A stretch of DNA of 64,000 nucleotides from Pseudomonas sp. BN411 (GCF_029871235.1 NZ_SSOM01000074.1:62001-126000); one strand, 5' to 3'. Counted from the stretch's first letter, positions 51,611-63,049 are shown. The notes: generated from the letters alone by a model not told the origin. Translations and numbers: made by a program.

Positions 51611-52282
51611 TCAGAGCTTGATGCTCTTCACGCCGTCCTTGGTGCCGAGCAGCAGCAGGTCGGCCGGACGCTGGGCGAACAGCCCGTTGGTGACCACGCC
51701 GACGATGTTGTTGATCTGCTCTTCCAGCTTCGCCGGGCTGTCGATCTGCAGGTTGTACACGTCGAGGATGATGTTGCCGTTGTCGGTCAGCACGCCTTCG
51801 CGGTAGACCGGGTCGCCGCCCAGCTTCACCAGTTGACGGGCCACGTGGCTGCGGGCCATGGGGATGACTTCCACCGGCAGCGGGAAGGCGCCGAGGATGG
51901 GCACCAGCTTGCTCTCGTCGGCGATGCAGATGAAGGTCTTGGCCACCGCAGCGACGATTTTCTCGCGGGTCAGGGCCGCACCGCCGCCCTTGATCAGCTC
52001 GAGGCGCTCGTTGCTCTCGTCGGCGCCGTCCACATAGAACTCGAGGTCGCTGACGCTGTTCAGGTCGTACACCGGGATGCCGTGGCCCTTCAGGCGCTGG
52101 GCGGTGGCCTCGGAGCTGGCCACGGCGCCGTCGAACGCCATCTTGTGCTGGGCCAGCAGGTCGATGAAGAAGTTGGCGGTGGAGCCGGTGCCGACGCCGA
52201 TGATGCTCTTGTCATCGAGCTTGGGGAGGATGAAGTCGATGGCGGCCTGGGCGACGGCCTGCTTGAGCTGGTCCTGGGTCAT
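51611..52282 (-). CDS. rpiA: Ribose-5-phosphate isomerase A
   Basis: Interconverts ribose 5-phosphate and ribulose 5-phosphate in the pentose phosphate pathway. The 223-residue protein has [17 protein letters not shown], the conserved [17 protein letters not shown] catalytic region, [14 protein letters not shown] with the catalytic Glu/Lys, and the usual C-terminal [17 protein letters not shown]. Diverges from ilvA; 133 bp between starts. Confidence 0.97.
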   Translation of the reverse strand: MTQDQLKQAVAQAAIDFILPKLDDKSIIGVGTGSTANFFIDLLAQHKMAFDGAVASSEATAQRLKGHGIPVYDLNSVSDLEFYVDGADESNERLELIKGGGAALTREKIVAAVAKTFICIADESKLVPILGAFPLPVEVIPMARSHVARQLVKLGGDPVYREGVLTDNGNIILDVYNLQIDSPAKLEEQINNIVGVVTNGLFAQRPADLLLLGTKDGVKSIKL

Positions 52283-52415
52283 GCTGGGGTGGTCCGATTG
52301 GAGGAGTGTCGAGGGCGCGGATTATAGCCGCTAAACCCCGCAAACCATGTGGTCGCCCGACGAATCCCTGCGGTAGACTCGGTCCTCCCGTGAAATGCCC
52401 GCCAGTGAAGCCGCG

Positions 52416-53930
<1,515 letters not shown>

Positions 53931-54004
53931 GGGCGCGCAATCGCGCCGGACCGGGCGGCTGCTAGGCTTTCTCGCAGCCGCTTTCGCTGACAAGGACCTG
54001 TTCC

Positions 54005-54463
54005 ATGGAAAACTACCTGCTGTTCCGCATCCTCCACGGCCTGGCCACCCTGCTGTTCTTCGGCGGGCTGGTGGGACTGGCCTGGTACGGCTGGCGCAAC
54101 TTCCGCTCCGGCGACGCTGCCCTGATCGGCCCGAGCCTGCGGCGTATCCTGCTGATCGGCGTGCCGCTGCTGATCCTCGTGGCCGTCTCGCTGCCGGTCA
54201 GCGGCTGGTGGATGGTCAACCTCGCCGGCTTGCCGCTCAGCCAGACCTGGCTGCTGGGGGGCGCCATCCTCTACCTGTTCGGCTGCATCGCCTGGCTGTT
54301 GCTGTTCGGTCGCGTTGCGCGCCTGCGGGAGCAGGCTCTGGTCGAGGGCGGACCGGCTTCGGCGCCGGTGCAGCGCAGCCTCAAGTTCGGCGCTGCCTAC
54401 GGCCTGTTGGGCCTGCTGCTGTTCCTTTCGGTGCTGGCGCTGATGCTGGCCAAGCCGCTCTGA
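54005..54463 (+). CDS. DUF2269 family membrane protein, first of a tandem pair
   Basis: 152-residue protein with four hydrophobic helices. Hallmarks are an N-terminal LFRILHGLATLLFFGGLVGLAWYGWR and a middle LIGVPLLILVAVSLPVSGWWMVNLAGLPLSQTWLLGGAILYLFG (residues 55-98). Heme-binding has been speculated for related folds; function unknown. The next gene encodes a paralogue 19 bp downstream, suggesting a heterodimer. Confidence 0.82.
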   Translation: MENYLLFRILHGLATLLFFGGLVGLAWYGWRNFRSGDAALIGPSLRRILLIGVPLLILVAVSLPVSGWWMVNLAGLPLSQTWLLGGAILYLFGCIAWLLLFGRVARLREQALVEGGPASAPVQRSLKFGAAYGLLGLLLFLSVLALMLAKPL

Positions 54464-54482
54464 CGCGACGCCAGCGCCCGGC

Positions 54483-54950
54483 ATGACCCTCTATTTCCTG
54501 CTCAAGACCGTCCACGGGCTGCTCGCTGTGGTGCTGCTCGGCGCGGTGCTGGTTGGGCTGTTCTTCGCTTATCGGGCGTGGAAAGGCGGCGACCTCCAGC
54601 AAATCGCGCTCACCTTTTCCTCGCTGGTGAGGCTGGATCTTTGGTTCATCGCCAGCTCTGCCACGCTGTTGCCGCTGACCGGCCTGGCCCTGGCCAAGGT
54701 GGGCGGCTGGCCCGTGGGGCAGCTCTGGTTGCTGTGGAGCACCGGGCTTTATCTGCTGGCGGCGCTCTGCTGGCTGCCGCTGTTCTGGCTGCAGGTGCGC
54801 ATTCGCAACCGCGCGCGCAAGGCCTTGCGGGATGGCCAGCCGCTCGGGCCGCAGATTGCCGCCCATCTGGCATTGCGCGTTCGCCTGGCGGTGTTCGTGC
54901 TGGGCGTGCTGGTGGCGGTTTACGCCCTGATGGTGATCAAGCCGCTCTGA
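54483..54950 (+). CDS. DUF2269 family membrane protein, second of a tandem pair
   Basis: 155-residue paralogue of the preceding gene: LLKTVHGLLAVVLLGAVLVGLFFAYRAWK at the N-terminus (H11 aligned with the LHG of the first protein), then SSATLLPLTGLALAKVGGWPVGQLWLLWSTGLYLLAALCW (residues 58-97), and the ending ALMVIKPL aligned with LALMLAKPL. Identity is modest but collinear. Both members share the HG and WPVGQ/LPLSQ(T)WLL features. Confidence 0.82.
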   Translation: MTLYFLLKTVHGLLAVVLLGAVLVGLFFAYRAWKGGDLQQIALTFSSLVRLDLWFIASSATLLPLTGLALAKVGGWPVGQLWLLWSTGLYLLAALCWLPLFWLQVRIRNRARKALRDGQPLGPQIAAHLALRVRLAVFVLGVLVAVYALMVIKPL

Positions 54951-54990
54951 CCCGGTTGCAGGGTGCGCATGACGCACCCTGCCATCTGCA

Positions 54991-55644
54991 CTAACGCAGG
55001 GAGATCACCGGCCAGCCGCGCTGTTCTGCCTCGACACGCAGTTTCGGGTCCGGGTCCACCGCCACCGGGCGGGTCACCTGTTCCAGCAGAGGGAGGTCGT
55101 TCAGCGAGTCGCTATAGAAGGTGCTGTCGCCGAGGTCGAAACCGGTTTCGTCGAGCCAGCGCGCCAGTCGCGTCACCTTGCCCTCGCGGAAGCAGGGGAT
55201 GTCGGTGGTGCGGCCGGTGTAGCGGCCATCGGCCATTTCGCATTCGGTGGCCAGCAGGGTTTCGACGCCCAGGCGTTTGGCGATGGGCGCCGTGACGAAG
55301 CGGTTGGTGGCGGTGATGATCAGCAGCTTGTCGCCGGCGGCGCGGTGTTCTGTCAGCAGGGCCTCGGCTTTGGGCAGGATGATGGGTTCGATGCAGTCGC
55401 GCATGAACTCACGGTGCCACTGATCCAGTTGCACCATCTCGGTGCGGCCGAGTATTTCCAGGCTGAAGTTGAGGTAGTCCTGGATGTTCAGGCGGCCGGC
55501 CAGGTAGTCGTGGTAGAACTCATCGTTACGTGCCTTGTAGGCAATTCCGTCGAGAATCCCGCGTTCGCACAGGTAGTCGCCCCAGGCGTGGTCGCTGTCG
55601 CCGGCCAGCAGGGTGTTGTCGAGGTCGAAAAGAGCCAAACGCAC
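54991..55644 (-). CDS. HAD-superfamily (subfamily IB) phosphatase
   Basis: 217-residue hydrolase with all HAD motifs: [15 protein letters not shown] (nucleophile Asp), [14 protein letters not shown] a Lys in [28 protein letters not shown]. It resembles SerB-like HAD-IB proteins found next to rppH in pseudomonads (histidinol-phosphatase or phosphoserine phosphatase-like). Substrate undecided. Divergent from rppH; 145 bp between starts. Confidence 0.88.
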   Translation of the reverse strand: MRLALFDLDNTLLAGDSDHAWGDYLCERGILDGIAYKARNDEFYHDYLAGRLNIQDYLNFSLEILGRTEMVQLDQWHREFMRDCIEPIILPKAEALLTEHRAAGDKLLIITATNRFVTAPIAKRLGVETLLATECEMADGRYTGRTTDIPCFREGKVTRLARWLDETGFDLGDSTFYSDSLNDLPLLEQVTRPVAVDPDPKLRVEAEQRGWPVISLR

Positions 55645-55789
55645 GTCGTTTTTCCTTGCATCGAGGCTTCGAAGGGCGGCCAGAATAGCCGCTTTGGGTG
55701 GACCTGCCCATCGCGCGAAATGCTCGCATTGCTGCGTTTGCGGCCTTTATGGAACAATGCCGGAACATGCGTTTGCGAGGTTGAGTGCC

Positions 55790-56269
55790 GTGATCGATTC
55801 CGATGGTTTTCGCCCGAATGTCGGCATCATTCTCGCTAATGATGTCGGGCAGGTGCTTTGGGCCCGGCGTATCAATCAGGATGCCTGGCAGTTCCCGCAA
55901 GGCGGGATCAATCCACGGGAGACGCCCGAAGAGGCCCTTTACCGGGAGTTGAACGAAGAAGTTGGCCTGGAAGAGCAGGATGTGAAGATTCTTGCCTGCA
56001 CCCGCGGCTGGTTGCGCTATCGTCTGCCCCAGCGGCTGGTGCGAACCAACAGCCAACCGTTGTGCATTGGCCAGAAACAGAAGTGGTTCCTGCTGCGCTT
56101 GCAGTCGGACGAGAACAAGGTACGGATGGACCTGACCGGCAAGCCCGAGTTCGATGGCTGGCGCTGGGTCAGTTACTGGTACCCGTTGGGTCAGGTGGTG
56201 ACCTTCAAGCGAGAAGTCTACCGTCGTGCCCTCAAGGAACTAGCACCGCGCCTGCTGGCGCAAGACTGA
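55790..56269 (+). CDS. rppH: RNA pyrophosphohydrolase RppH
   Basis: Nudix enzyme that removes pyrophosphate from 5'-triphosphorylated mRNA and starts RNase E-dependent decay. The 159-residue protein begins [15 protein letters not shown] (GTG start), directly comparable to E. coli MIDDDGYRPNVGIV. The Nudix box is intact: [23 protein letters not shown] (G-x5-E-x7-REUxEE). The GTG at 55790 with GAGG 10 nt upstream is the only start giving the family N-terminus; the longer open frame reaches into the divergent HAD gene. It lies 22 bp before ptsP, as in other pseudomonads. Confidence 0.96.
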   Translation: MIDSDGFRPNVGIILANDVGQVLWARRINQDAWQFPQGGINPRETPEEALYRELNEEVGLEEQDVKILACTRGWLRYRLPQRLVRTNSQPLCIGQKQKWFLLRLQSDENKVRMDLTGKPEFDGWRWVSYWYPLGQVVTFKREVYRRALKELAPRLLAQD

Positions 56270-56291
56270 CCCGGAGAAAGGCTGCCTAGCC

Positions 56292-58571
56292 ATGCTCAAC
56301 ACGCTGCGCAAGATCGTCCAGGAAGTGAACGCCGCCAAGGATCTGAAGGCGGCGTTGGCGATCATCGTGCAGCGGGTAAAGGAGGCCATGGGCAGCCAGG
56401 TCTGCTCGGTCTACCTGCTGGACCCGGAGTCCAACCGCTTCGTGCTCATGGCCACCGAGGGCCTGAACAAGCGCTCCATCGGCAAGGTCAGCATGGCGCC
56501 CAACGAAGGCCTGGTGGGCCTGGTGGGTACCCGCGAGGAACCGCTGAACCTCGAGCACGCCGCCGATCACCCCCGTTACCGCTACTTCGCCGAGACCGGT
56601 GAAGAGCGATTCGCCTCCTTCCTCGGCGCCCCGATCATCCACCACCGTCGAGTGATGGGCGTACTGGTGGTGCAGCAAAAGGAGCGCCGCCAGTTCGACG
56701 AGGGCGAGGAAGCCTTCCTCGTCACCATGAGCGCGCAGCTCGCGGGCGTAATCGCCCATGCCGAGGCGACCGGCTCCATTCGCGGCCTGGGTCGCCAGGG
56801 CAAGGGAATCCAGGAAACCAAGTTCGTCGGTGTGCCGGGCGCACCCGGTGCCGCCGTGGGCAAGGCGGTTGTGGTGTTGCCGCCCGCCGATCTCGACGTC
56901 GTGCCCGATCGCGCGGTCGATGACATCGAAGCCGAGGTCGAGCGCTTCAAACAAGCCCTGGAAGCGGTGCGCGAAGACATGCGCCGCCTCTCCAGCAAGC
57001 TGGAAACCCAGCTGCGCCCCGAAGAACGTGCGCTCTTCGACGTCTACCTGATGATGCTCGACGACGCCTCCATCGGCATGGAAGTCAAGCGCGTGATCCG
57101 CACCGGCCAGTGGGCCCAGGGCGCCCTGCGCCAGGTGGTGATGGAGCACGTGACCCGTTTCGAACTGATGGACGACGCCTACCTGCGTGAGCGCGCCTCG
57201 GACGTCAAGGACCTCGGCCGCCGCCTGCTCGCCTACCTGCAGGAAGAGCGCAAGCAGAACCTGGTCTACCAGGAGAACACCATCCTCGTCAGCGAGGAGC
57301 TGTCCCCGGCGATGCTCGGCGAAGTGCCGGAAGGCAAGCTGGTGGGCCTGGTGTCGGTCCTGGGTTCGGGCAACTCCCACGTCGCCATTCTCGCCCGCGC
57401 CATGGGCATTCCCACTGTGATGGGCGTGGTCGACCTGCCGTATTCCAAGGTCGACGGCATCGAGCTGATCGTCGACGGCTACCACGGCGAAGTCTTCACC
57501 AACCCCTCGCCCGAGCTGCGCAAGCAGTACAGCGAAGTGGTGGAAGAGGAACGCCAGCTGGTCAAGGGCCTGGATGCGCTGCGCAGCCTGCCCTGCGAAA
57601 CCCTGGACGGTCATCGCATGCCGCTCTGGGTGAACACCGGCCTGCTCGCCGACGTGACCCGCGCCCAGGAGCGCGGCGCCGAGGGCGTCGGCCTGTACCG
57701 TACTGAAGTGCCGTTCATGATCAACGAGCGCTTCCCCAGCGAAAAGGAGCAGCTCGCCATCTACCGCGAGCAGCTCGCCGCTTTCCATCCGCTGCCGGTG
57801 ACCATGCGTACCCTGGATATCGGCGGCGATAAGGCGCTTTCCTACTTCCCGATCAAGGAAAGCAACCCCTTCCTCGGCTGGCGCGGCATCCGCGTCACCC
57901 TCGATCACCCGGAAATCTTCCTGGTCCAGGTGCGCGCGATGCTCAAGGCCAGTGAAGGCCTGGACAACCTGCGCATCCTGCTGCCGATGATTTCCGGAAC
58001 CCACGAGCTGGAAGAGGCGCTGCACCTGATTCACCGTGCCTGGGGCGAGGTGCGTGACGAAGGCGTGGACATCCCCATGCCGCCGGTGGGGGTGATGATC
58101 GAGATCCCGGCTGCCGTCTACCAGACCAAGGAGCTGTCGCGCCAGGTGGACTTCCTCTCGGTGGGCTCCAACGACCTGACCCAGTACCTGCTGGCGGTGG
58201 ACCGCAACAACCCGCGTGTGGCGGACCTCTATGACTACCTGCACCCTGCAGTGCTGCAGGCGTTGAAGAAGGTGGTGGACGACGCTCATGCCGAGGGTAA
58301 GCCGGTCAGCATCTGTGGCGAGATGGCGGGTGATCCTGCCGCTGCAGTGTTGCTGCTGGCCATGGGCTTCGACAGCCTGTCGATGAACGCCACCAACCTG
58401 CCGAAGGTGAAGTGGCTGCTGCGCCAGGTCACCATGACCAAAGCCAAGGAGTTGCTGGAGCAACTGCTGGCCATCGACAACCCGCAGGTCATCCACAGCT
58501 CGCTGCATCTCGCCTTGCGCAACCTGGGGCTCGGCCGGGTCATCAATCCGGCGGCGACCATCCAGGCCTGA
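56292..58571 (+). CDS. ptsP: Nitrogen-PTS phosphoenolpyruvate phosphotransferase EI-Ntr (PtsP)
   Basis: First enzyme of the nitrogen phosphotransferase relay: autophosphorylates from PEP and phosphorylates NPr (PtsO). The 759-residue protein has an N-terminal GAF domain (about 1-165, senses amino-acid status), the PTS N-terminal domain, the phospho-His swivel in LGSGNSHVAILARAMGIPTVMG, the PEP-binding barrel with RTLDIGGDKALSYF and GVMIEIPAA, and the active Cys in SICGEMAGDP. Full length. It likely forms an operon with rppH. In pseudomonads ptsP affects virulence and biofilm traits. Confidence 0.97.
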   Translation: MLNTLRKIVQEVNAAKDLKAALAIIVQRVKEAMGSQVCSVYLLDPESNRFVLMATEGLNKRSIGKVSMAPNEGLVGLVGTREEPLNLEHAADHPRYRYFAETGEERFASFLGAPIIHHRRVMGVLVVQQKERRQFDEGEEAFLVTMSAQLAGVIAHAEATGSIRGLGRQGKGIQETKFVGVPGAPGAAVGKAVVVLPPADLDVVPDRAVDDIEAEVERFKQALEAVREDMRRLSSKLETQLRPEERALFDVYLMMLDDASIGMEVKRVIRTGQWAQGALRQVVMEHVTRFELMDDAYLRERASDVKDLGRRLLAYLQEERKQNLVYQENTILVSEELSPAMLGEVPEGKLVGLVSVLGSGNSHVAILARAMGIPTVMGVVDLPYSKVDGIELIVDGYHGEVFTNPSPELRKQYSEVVEEERQLVKGLDALRSLPCETLDGHRMPLWVNTGLLADVTRAQERGAEGVGLYRTEVPFMINERFPSEKEQLAIYREQLAAFHPLPVTMRTLDIGGDKALSYFPIKESNPFLGWRGIRVTLDHPEIFLVQVRAMLKASEGLDNLRILLPMISGTHELEEALHLIHRAWGEVRDEGVDIPMPPVGVMIEIPAAVYQTKELSRQVDFLSVGSNDLTQYLLAVDRNNPRVADLYDYLHPAVLQALKKVVDDAHAEGKPVSICGEMAGDPAAAVLLLAMGFDSLSMNATNLPKVKWLLRQVTMTKAKELLEQLLAIDNPQVIHSSLHLALRNLGLGRVINPAATIQA

Positions 58572-58653
58572 GGCTGGGGGCAAGTGTTCGTGGCGCCCGG
58601 GCAATTGCCCGGGCGTGGAAGTCCCAGCCGGGTCGTCGACCCGTAGGAAGCTT

Positions 58654-59688
58654 ATGGACAAGCTCGCGCCCCTCGACCACTGCTATGGCACCACCCGCGA
58701 AGAGATCGAGCGCACCCTGCGCTATGCCCTGGATATCGTCAGTGACGGCATCTGGGACTGGAATATCCGCACCAATCACGTCAAGCGCAGCCCCGGCTGG
58801 TACTCCATGCTCGGCTATCCGCCGGACAGCCTGCCGGAGGACGTGGACACCTGGCGATCGGTGATCCACCCCGGTGATCTCGAGCGGGTGATGCGCAATT
58901 TCCAGGCTTATCTGGACGGTGAAAGCCTGATCTACGCCGAGGATTACCGCTGCCGTTGCCGGGATGGCAGTTATCTCTGGATCAGCGATCACGGTCGTTT
59001 CGTCGAGTTCGACGAGGCCGGCAAGCCAACACGCATGATCGGCGCTCACCGCAACGTCCACCGGCGCAAGATGGCTGCACTGGCATTGCAGCGCAAGAAC
59101 GATGAACTCCTGGCTCTCAATCGCAAGCTTGAGGCGCTGGTGGAGGCGCGTACCGAGGCGTTGCGCCAGGCTAACGAGGCGCTGGCCCTTCAGGTGGAAG
59201 CCGCCATGCGCCTCAGCGAGACCGATCCGTTGACGCAGATATCCAACCGCCGGCACTTCGAGCGCAGCCTCCACGGCGAGTGGCAGCGTTTCCAACGTCA
59301 CGGGCATGTCACTGCGCTGCTGATGTTCGATCTGGATCACTTCAAGCGCATCAACGACAGCCACGGCCACCAGATCGGTGACCGCGCGCTCGTGGCTGTC
59401 AGCCGTACCGTGCGTCAGGCGTTGCGGGATGAGGACTGCTTCGCCCGCTGGGGTGGTGAAGAGTTCATCGCCCTGCTTCCCGAAACCGACCAGAGCGCGG
59501 CGCTGCTCCTCGCGGAGCGCTTGCGTTTGCTGGTCAGCCAGGCCGATGCGAGCCTGCCGTTGGGGCTGACCGCCAGCTTCTCGGTGGCGGCGATGCAGGC
59601 CGGCGAGGGGATCGAATCCTTGCTTAAACGCCTGGATGATGGGCTCTACCGCGCCAAGCAGCGGCGCAATTGCATCGTGGGCTGTTAA
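58654..59688 (+). CDS. PAS-GGDEF diguanylate cyclase
   Basis: 344-residue soluble signalling protein: an N-terminal PAS domain (about 20-145, SDGIWDWNIRTNHVKRSPGWYSMLG and a PAC segment YRCRCRDGSYLWISDHGRF), a coiled-coil linker (about 147-190, KNDELLALNRKLEALVEART), then a GGDEF domain from LSETDPLTQISNRRHFE. The active site reads RWGGEEF (a catalytically competent GGEEF), and FDLDHFKRINDSHGH is canonical. No inhibitory RxxD is obvious 5 residues before GGEEF. AGGAAG precedes the ATG. Ends at a strong terminator shared with the convergent pyr cluster. Confidence 0.93.
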   Translation: MDKLAPLDHCYGTTREEIERTLRYALDIVSDGIWDWNIRTNHVKRSPGWYSMLGYPPDSLPEDVDTWRSVIHPGDLERVMRNFQAYLDGESLIYAEDYRCRCRDGSYLWISDHGRFVEFDEAGKPTRMIGAHRNVHRRKMAALALQRKNDELLALNRKLEALVEARTEALRQANEALALQVEAAMRLSETDPLTQISNRRHFERSLHGEWQRFQRHGHVTALLMFDLDHFKRINDSHGHQIGDRALVAVSRTVRQALRDEDCFARWGGEEFIALLPETDQSAALLLAERLRLLVSQADASLPLGLTASFSVAAMQAGEGIESLLKRLDDGLYRAKQRRNCIVGC

Positions 59689-59717
59689 GCCGCTGGGTGG
59701 CTCCATCTGGCTGAAAC

Positions 59718-59747
59718 GAAAAAGCCCGCCGATTGGCGGGCTTTTTC
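59718..59747. terminator. Bidirectional terminator between the GGDEF gene and pyrC'
   Basis: GAAAAAGCCCGCC (59718-59730) pairs with GGCGGGCTTTTTC (59735-59747) around GATT. The A/T arms serve convergent transcripts on both strands. Confidence 0.9.
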
Positions 59748-59758
59748 ATGGGTGGGAA

Positions 59759-61030
59759 TCAGGCTTCGAAGATGATCCGGCCGTCCACCAAGGTGTAGCG
59801 CACCTTGCCCGGCAGGCAGTGACCGATGAAGGGGCAGTTGTCGCCCTTGGACTTCCAGGTTTCCCCGGCCAGGGTGGTGGCTTGCGGGTCGAACAGCACC
59901 ACGTCTGCAGGAGCGCCAACCGCGAGGCGGCCGGCAGGCAGGCGCAGGGCGCGAGCCGGGCCTACGGTGAGGCGGGCGAGCAGGGTGGGGAGGTCGAGCA
60001 GGCCGTCCTGCACCAGCGTCATGGCCAGCGGCAGCAGCAGCTCCACGCCGCTCATACCCGGTTCGGTGGCACCGAAGGGGGCGAGCTTGGCATCCGGCTC
60101 GTGCGGCTGGTGGTGGCTGGAAATGGCGTTGATCACGCCACTCTTCACCGCCTCACGCAGCGCGTCGCGGTCGGCGCGGGTGCGCAGCGGCGGTTGCACG
60201 TGGTAGAGGCTGGAGAAGTCGATCAGCGCCTCGTCGGTGAGGATCAGCTGGTACATGGCCACGTCAGCGGTTACCGGCAGGCCGCGGGCCTGTGCCTGGG
60301 CGATCATTTCGGCGCCGCGGGCGCTGGTGATCTGACTGAAGTGGGCACGCACGCCGCTCTGTTCGACCAGCAGCAGGTCACGGGCCAGTGCCACGGTTTC
60401 GGCAGTTTCCGGGATACCGGCCAGGCCGAGGAAGCTGGCGGTCGGACCTTCATGGGCCAGGCCGCCTTCGGCCAGGGAAGCGTCCTGGGAATGGAAGACC
60501 ACGGTCAGGTCGAAGGTGGCCGCGTATTCCAGGGCGCGGCGCTGCACGCGGTTGCTGGCGAAGCTCGCCAGGCCGTTGCCGAAGGCCACGCAGCCCACGT
60601 CGCGCAGGGCCACCAGTTCGGACAGCTGCTCACCGGCCAGGCCCTTGGTCAGGGCGCCGATGGGGAAGACCTTGGCGTGGCCGGCTTCCTGGGCGCGGTC
60701 GAGGATCATCTCGGCCACGGCCGGGGTGTCCAGTACCGGACGGGTCAGGGGCGGGCAGCAGAGGCTGGTGATGCCGCCGCTGACGGCCGCCAGGGTTTCG
60801 CTGGCGATATTGCCCTTGCGGCTGTAGCCGGGCTCGCGCAGGGCGACGGACAGGTCCACCAGGCCAGGGGCGGCCACCAGGCCCTTGGCGTCGAGGGTCT
60901 TGTCCGCTTCGAAGCCGGCCGGGGCCTTGCCGATGGCGGCGACCTTGCCGCTGTCGAGGAAGAGGTCGGCGATCTGGTCGTGGCCGCTGGCCGGGTCGAT
61001 CAGGCGGGCGCCGAGGATATGGGTACGCAT
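59759..61030 (-). CDS. pyrC': Inactive dihydroorotase homologue PyrC' (aspartate transcarbamoylase subunit)
   Basis: 423-residue dihydroorotase-like protein that in pseudomonads is a structural partner of PyrB rather than an active dihydroorotase. The metal-binding H-x-H expected in the DxHxHLREPG motif is replaced here (DLSVALREPG; Ser61 and Ala63), and the later TDHAPH-type motif reads SSHHQPH. Metal binding and catalysis are therefore very unlikely, while the barrel architecture is retained. Overlaps the pyrB stop by 1 nt, so the two subunits are translationally coupled. Confidence 0.95.
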   Translation of the reverse strand: MRTHILGARLIDPASGHDQIADLFLDSGKVAAIGKAPAGFEADKTLDAKGLVAAPGLVDLSVALREPGYSRKGNIASETLAAVSGGITSLCCPPLTRPVLDTPAVAEMILDRAQEAGHAKVFPIGALTKGLAGEQLSELVALRDVGCVAFGNGLASFASNRVQRRALEYAATFDLTVVFHSQDASLAEGGLAHEGPTASFLGLAGIPETAETVALARDLLLVEQSGVRAHFSQITSARGAEMIAQAQARGLPVTADVAMYQLILTDEALIDFSSLYHVQPPLRTRADRDALREAVKSGVINAISSHHQPHEPDAKLAPFGATEPGMSGVELLLPLAMTLVQDGLLDLPTLLARLTVGPARALRLPAGRLAVGAPADVVLFDPQATTLAGETWKSKGDNCPFIGHCLPGKVRYTLVDGRIIFEA

Positions 61031-62037
61031 CAGTTCAGCTCCTCGGCTTCCTGGTTCAGTTGACGCTGCGCGGTCTGGCCGCTCATGGCCATGGAGAGCA
61101 CTGCCATGCGCACGGCGATGCCGTAGGTGACCTGGTTGAGGATCACCGAGTGGCTGCCGTCGGCCACGGCGGATTCGATTTCCACACCACGGTTGATCGG
61201 GCCCGGGTGCATGACGATGGCATCCGGCTTGGCCAGTGTCATGCGCTGGGTGCTCAGGCCGTAGAGCTTGTAGAACTCGCCCTCGCTGGGCAGCAGGCCG
61301 CCCTGCATGCGTTCACGCTGCAGGCGCAGCATGATCACCACGTCGACGTCCTTCAGGCCCTCGGCGAGGTCGGTGTAGACCTTCACGCCGTACTGCTCGA
61401 CGCCTACCGGGATCAGGGTCTTCGGCCCGATCACGCGGATGTCCCGGCAGCCCAGGGTGCGCAGGGCGAGCATGTCCGAGCGGGCCACGCGCGAGTGCAG
61501 GATGTCGCCGACGATGGCGACCGAGAGGTTCTCGAAGCTGCCCTTGTGGCGGCGGATGGTGAGCATGTCGAGCATGCCCTGGGTCGGGTGCGCATGGCGG
61601 CCGTCACCGCCATTGATGATGGCGACGTCCGGGCACACGTGCTCGGCGATGAAGTGGGCGGCGCCGGAGTCGGCGTGGCGCACCACGAACATGTCCGCGG
61701 CCATCGCCTCCAGGTTGCGCAGGGTGTCGAACAGCGTCTCGCCCTTGCTGGTAGAGGAAGTGGACACGTTGAGCGTGATGACGTCAGCGGACAGGCGTTG
61801 GGCTGCCAGCTCGAAGGTGGTGCGGGTGCGGGTGGAGTTCTCGAAGAACACGTTGCACACCGTCTTGCCGCGCAGGAGCGGTACTTTCTTCACCGCGCGG
61901 GCGCCGACTTCGAGGAAGGAGTCGGCGGTGTCGAGGAGTTCCGTCAGCAGCTCGCGGGGCAGACCGTCGAGCGAGAGGAAGTGGCGCAGCTGGCCCTGGT
62001 CGTTGAGCTGCAGCGGGCGCTTGGCGTCTGTCGGCAT
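61030..62037 (-). CDS. pyrB: Aspartate carbamoyltransferase catalytic chain PyrB
   Basis: Commits carbamoyl phosphate and aspartate to pyrimidine synthesis. The 335-residue protein has the carbamoyl-phosphate signature [35 protein letters not shown], and MLRLQRERM with aspartate-binding residues. The N-terminal extension (about 25 residues) is typical of class A pseudomonad ATCases, which form a PyrB-PyrC' dodecamer. Part of pyrR-pyrB-pyrC'. Confidence 0.97.
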   Translation of the reverse strand: MPTDAKRPLQLNDQGQLRHFLSLDGLPRELLTELLDTADSFLEVGARAVKKVPLLRGKTVCNVFFENSTRTRTTFELAAQRLSADVITLNVSTSSTSKGETLFDTLRNLEAMAADMFVVRHADSGAAHFIAEHVCPDVAIINGGDGRHAHPTQGMLDMLTIRRHKGSFENLSVAIVGDILHSRVARSDMLALRTLGCRDIRVIGPKTLIPVGVEQYGVKVYTDLAEGLKDVDVVIMLRLQRERMQGGLLPSEGEFYKLYGLSTQRMTLAKPDAIVMHPGPINRGVEIESAVADGSHSVILNQVTYGIAVRMAVLSMAMSGQTAQRQLNQEAEELN

Positions 62038-62073
62038 GGGGCAGGCCCTGAAAGGTTACGAGAAATCGGTAGG

Positions 62074-62586
62074 TCAGGCGGGTGAAGCGAGATCCTGGCG
62101 CTCGAGGGTGAGCGGCGCGGGGCCGAGCAATTTTACCCGTTCAGTGGCGCCCAGGGACAGGGTTGCACCGACCACATCCGGGCGGACCGGCAGCTCGCGG
62201 GCGTTGAGGTCGAGCAGGCAGACCAGCGTCACGCTGGCCGGGCGGCCATAGTCGAAGAGCTCATTGAGGGCGGCGCGCACAGTGCGCCCGCTCATCAGTA
62301 CGTCGTCGATCAGCACCAGGTGCTGGCCTTCGATCTCGAAGGGCAGAGCGGACGGGCGCACTTGCGGGTGCAGGCCGCTCTGGGTGAAGTCGTCGCGGTA
62401 GAAGGATACGTCCAGGGTGCCCATAGGCCCCTTTTCGCCCAGCTGTTCCAGCAGGGCCTGGGCAACCCAGACGCCGCCGGTGCGGATGCCGATGTAGCGC
62501 GGTTCGTCGATGTTGCGGGCCTTCAGGTGGGCTTGCAGGTCGCTGGCCATCCTCGGCAGCAGTTCGGCGGGATTGGGCAGGGTCAT
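62074..62586 (-). CDS. pyrR: Bifunctional PyrR-type regulator/uracil phosphoribosyltransferase
   Basis: 170-residue phosphoribosyltransferase-fold protein. The PRPP loop [32 protein letters not shown] and SFYRDDF are typical of PyrR. In pseudomonads PyrR regulates pyr gene expression in response to nucleotide pools and may retain weak UPRTase activity. The start MTLPNPAEL at 62586 is favoured; upstream in-frame sequence overlaps ruvX. Positioned 36 bp upstream of pyrB. I see no attenuator-like terminator in the pyrR-pyrB gap. Confidence 0.94.
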   Translation of the reverse strand: MTLPNPAELLPRMASDLQAHLKARNIDEPRYIGIRTGGVWVAQALLEQLGEKGPMGTLDVSFYRDDFTQSGLHPQVRPSALPFEIEGQHLVLIDDVLMSGRTVRAALNELFDYGRPASVTLVCLLDLNARELPVRPDVVGATLSLGATERVKLLGPAPLTLERQDLASPA

Positions 62587-62608
62587 CGGCGGTCCTCGCG
62601 TTCTGGAA

Positions 62609-63049
62609 TCAGGAAGTTGCGGAATTCTCGGCCAGCCAGCCTTCCAGCAGCAGTGCGGCGGCCAGGGCGTCCACCGGACGGTCGCGGTAGCCATCGCGCT
62701 GGCCCTGGGCCATGCGGTGGCCCTTCGCTTCGAAGGTGGTCAGGCGTTCGTCGTGGGTGAATACCGGGAGATTGAAGCGGCCATTCAGTCGCCGGGCGAA
62801 TTTTTCCGCGCGGGCACTCATGTCACTGGGGGTGCCGTCCATGTTCAGCGGCAGGCCGACGACCATGGCGTCGGGCTGCCACTCACGGACCAGGGCTTCG
62901 ACCTGTTGCCAGTCCGGGACGCCGTTCTGCGCTTTTAGCACCTTCAACTCGCGGGCCTGGCCGGTTACCGCCTGGCCGACGGCAACGCCGATCTGTTTGG
63001 TGCCGTAGTCGAAACCGAGCAACAGGCGCAGGGATTTGGGTTCGGCCAT
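62609..63049 (-). CDS. ruvX: Holliday-junction resolvase-like RuvX (YqgF)
   Basis: 146-residue RNase H-fold nuclease with [35 protein letters not shown] and [13 protein letters not shown], the acidic residues of the RuvC-like active site. Implicated in pre-16S rRNA processing and/or recombination. Its ATG overlaps the algH stop by 1 nt; the gene order algH-ruvX-pyrR-pyrB-pyrC' is common in pseudomonads. Confidence 0.95.
   Translation of the reverse strand: MAEPKSLRLLLGFDYGTKQIGVAVGQAVTGQARELKVLKAQNGVPDWQQVEALVREWQPDAMVVGLPLNMDGTPSDMSARAEKFARRLNGRFNLPVFTHDERLTTFEAKGHRMAQGQRDGYRDRPVDALAAALLLEGWLAENSATS

Noticed and set aside
56286-58661. 791-codon open frame antisense to ptsP
   Set aside because: Covers exactly the ptsP gene with a His/Gln-rich shadow translation; no ribosome site or known domain.
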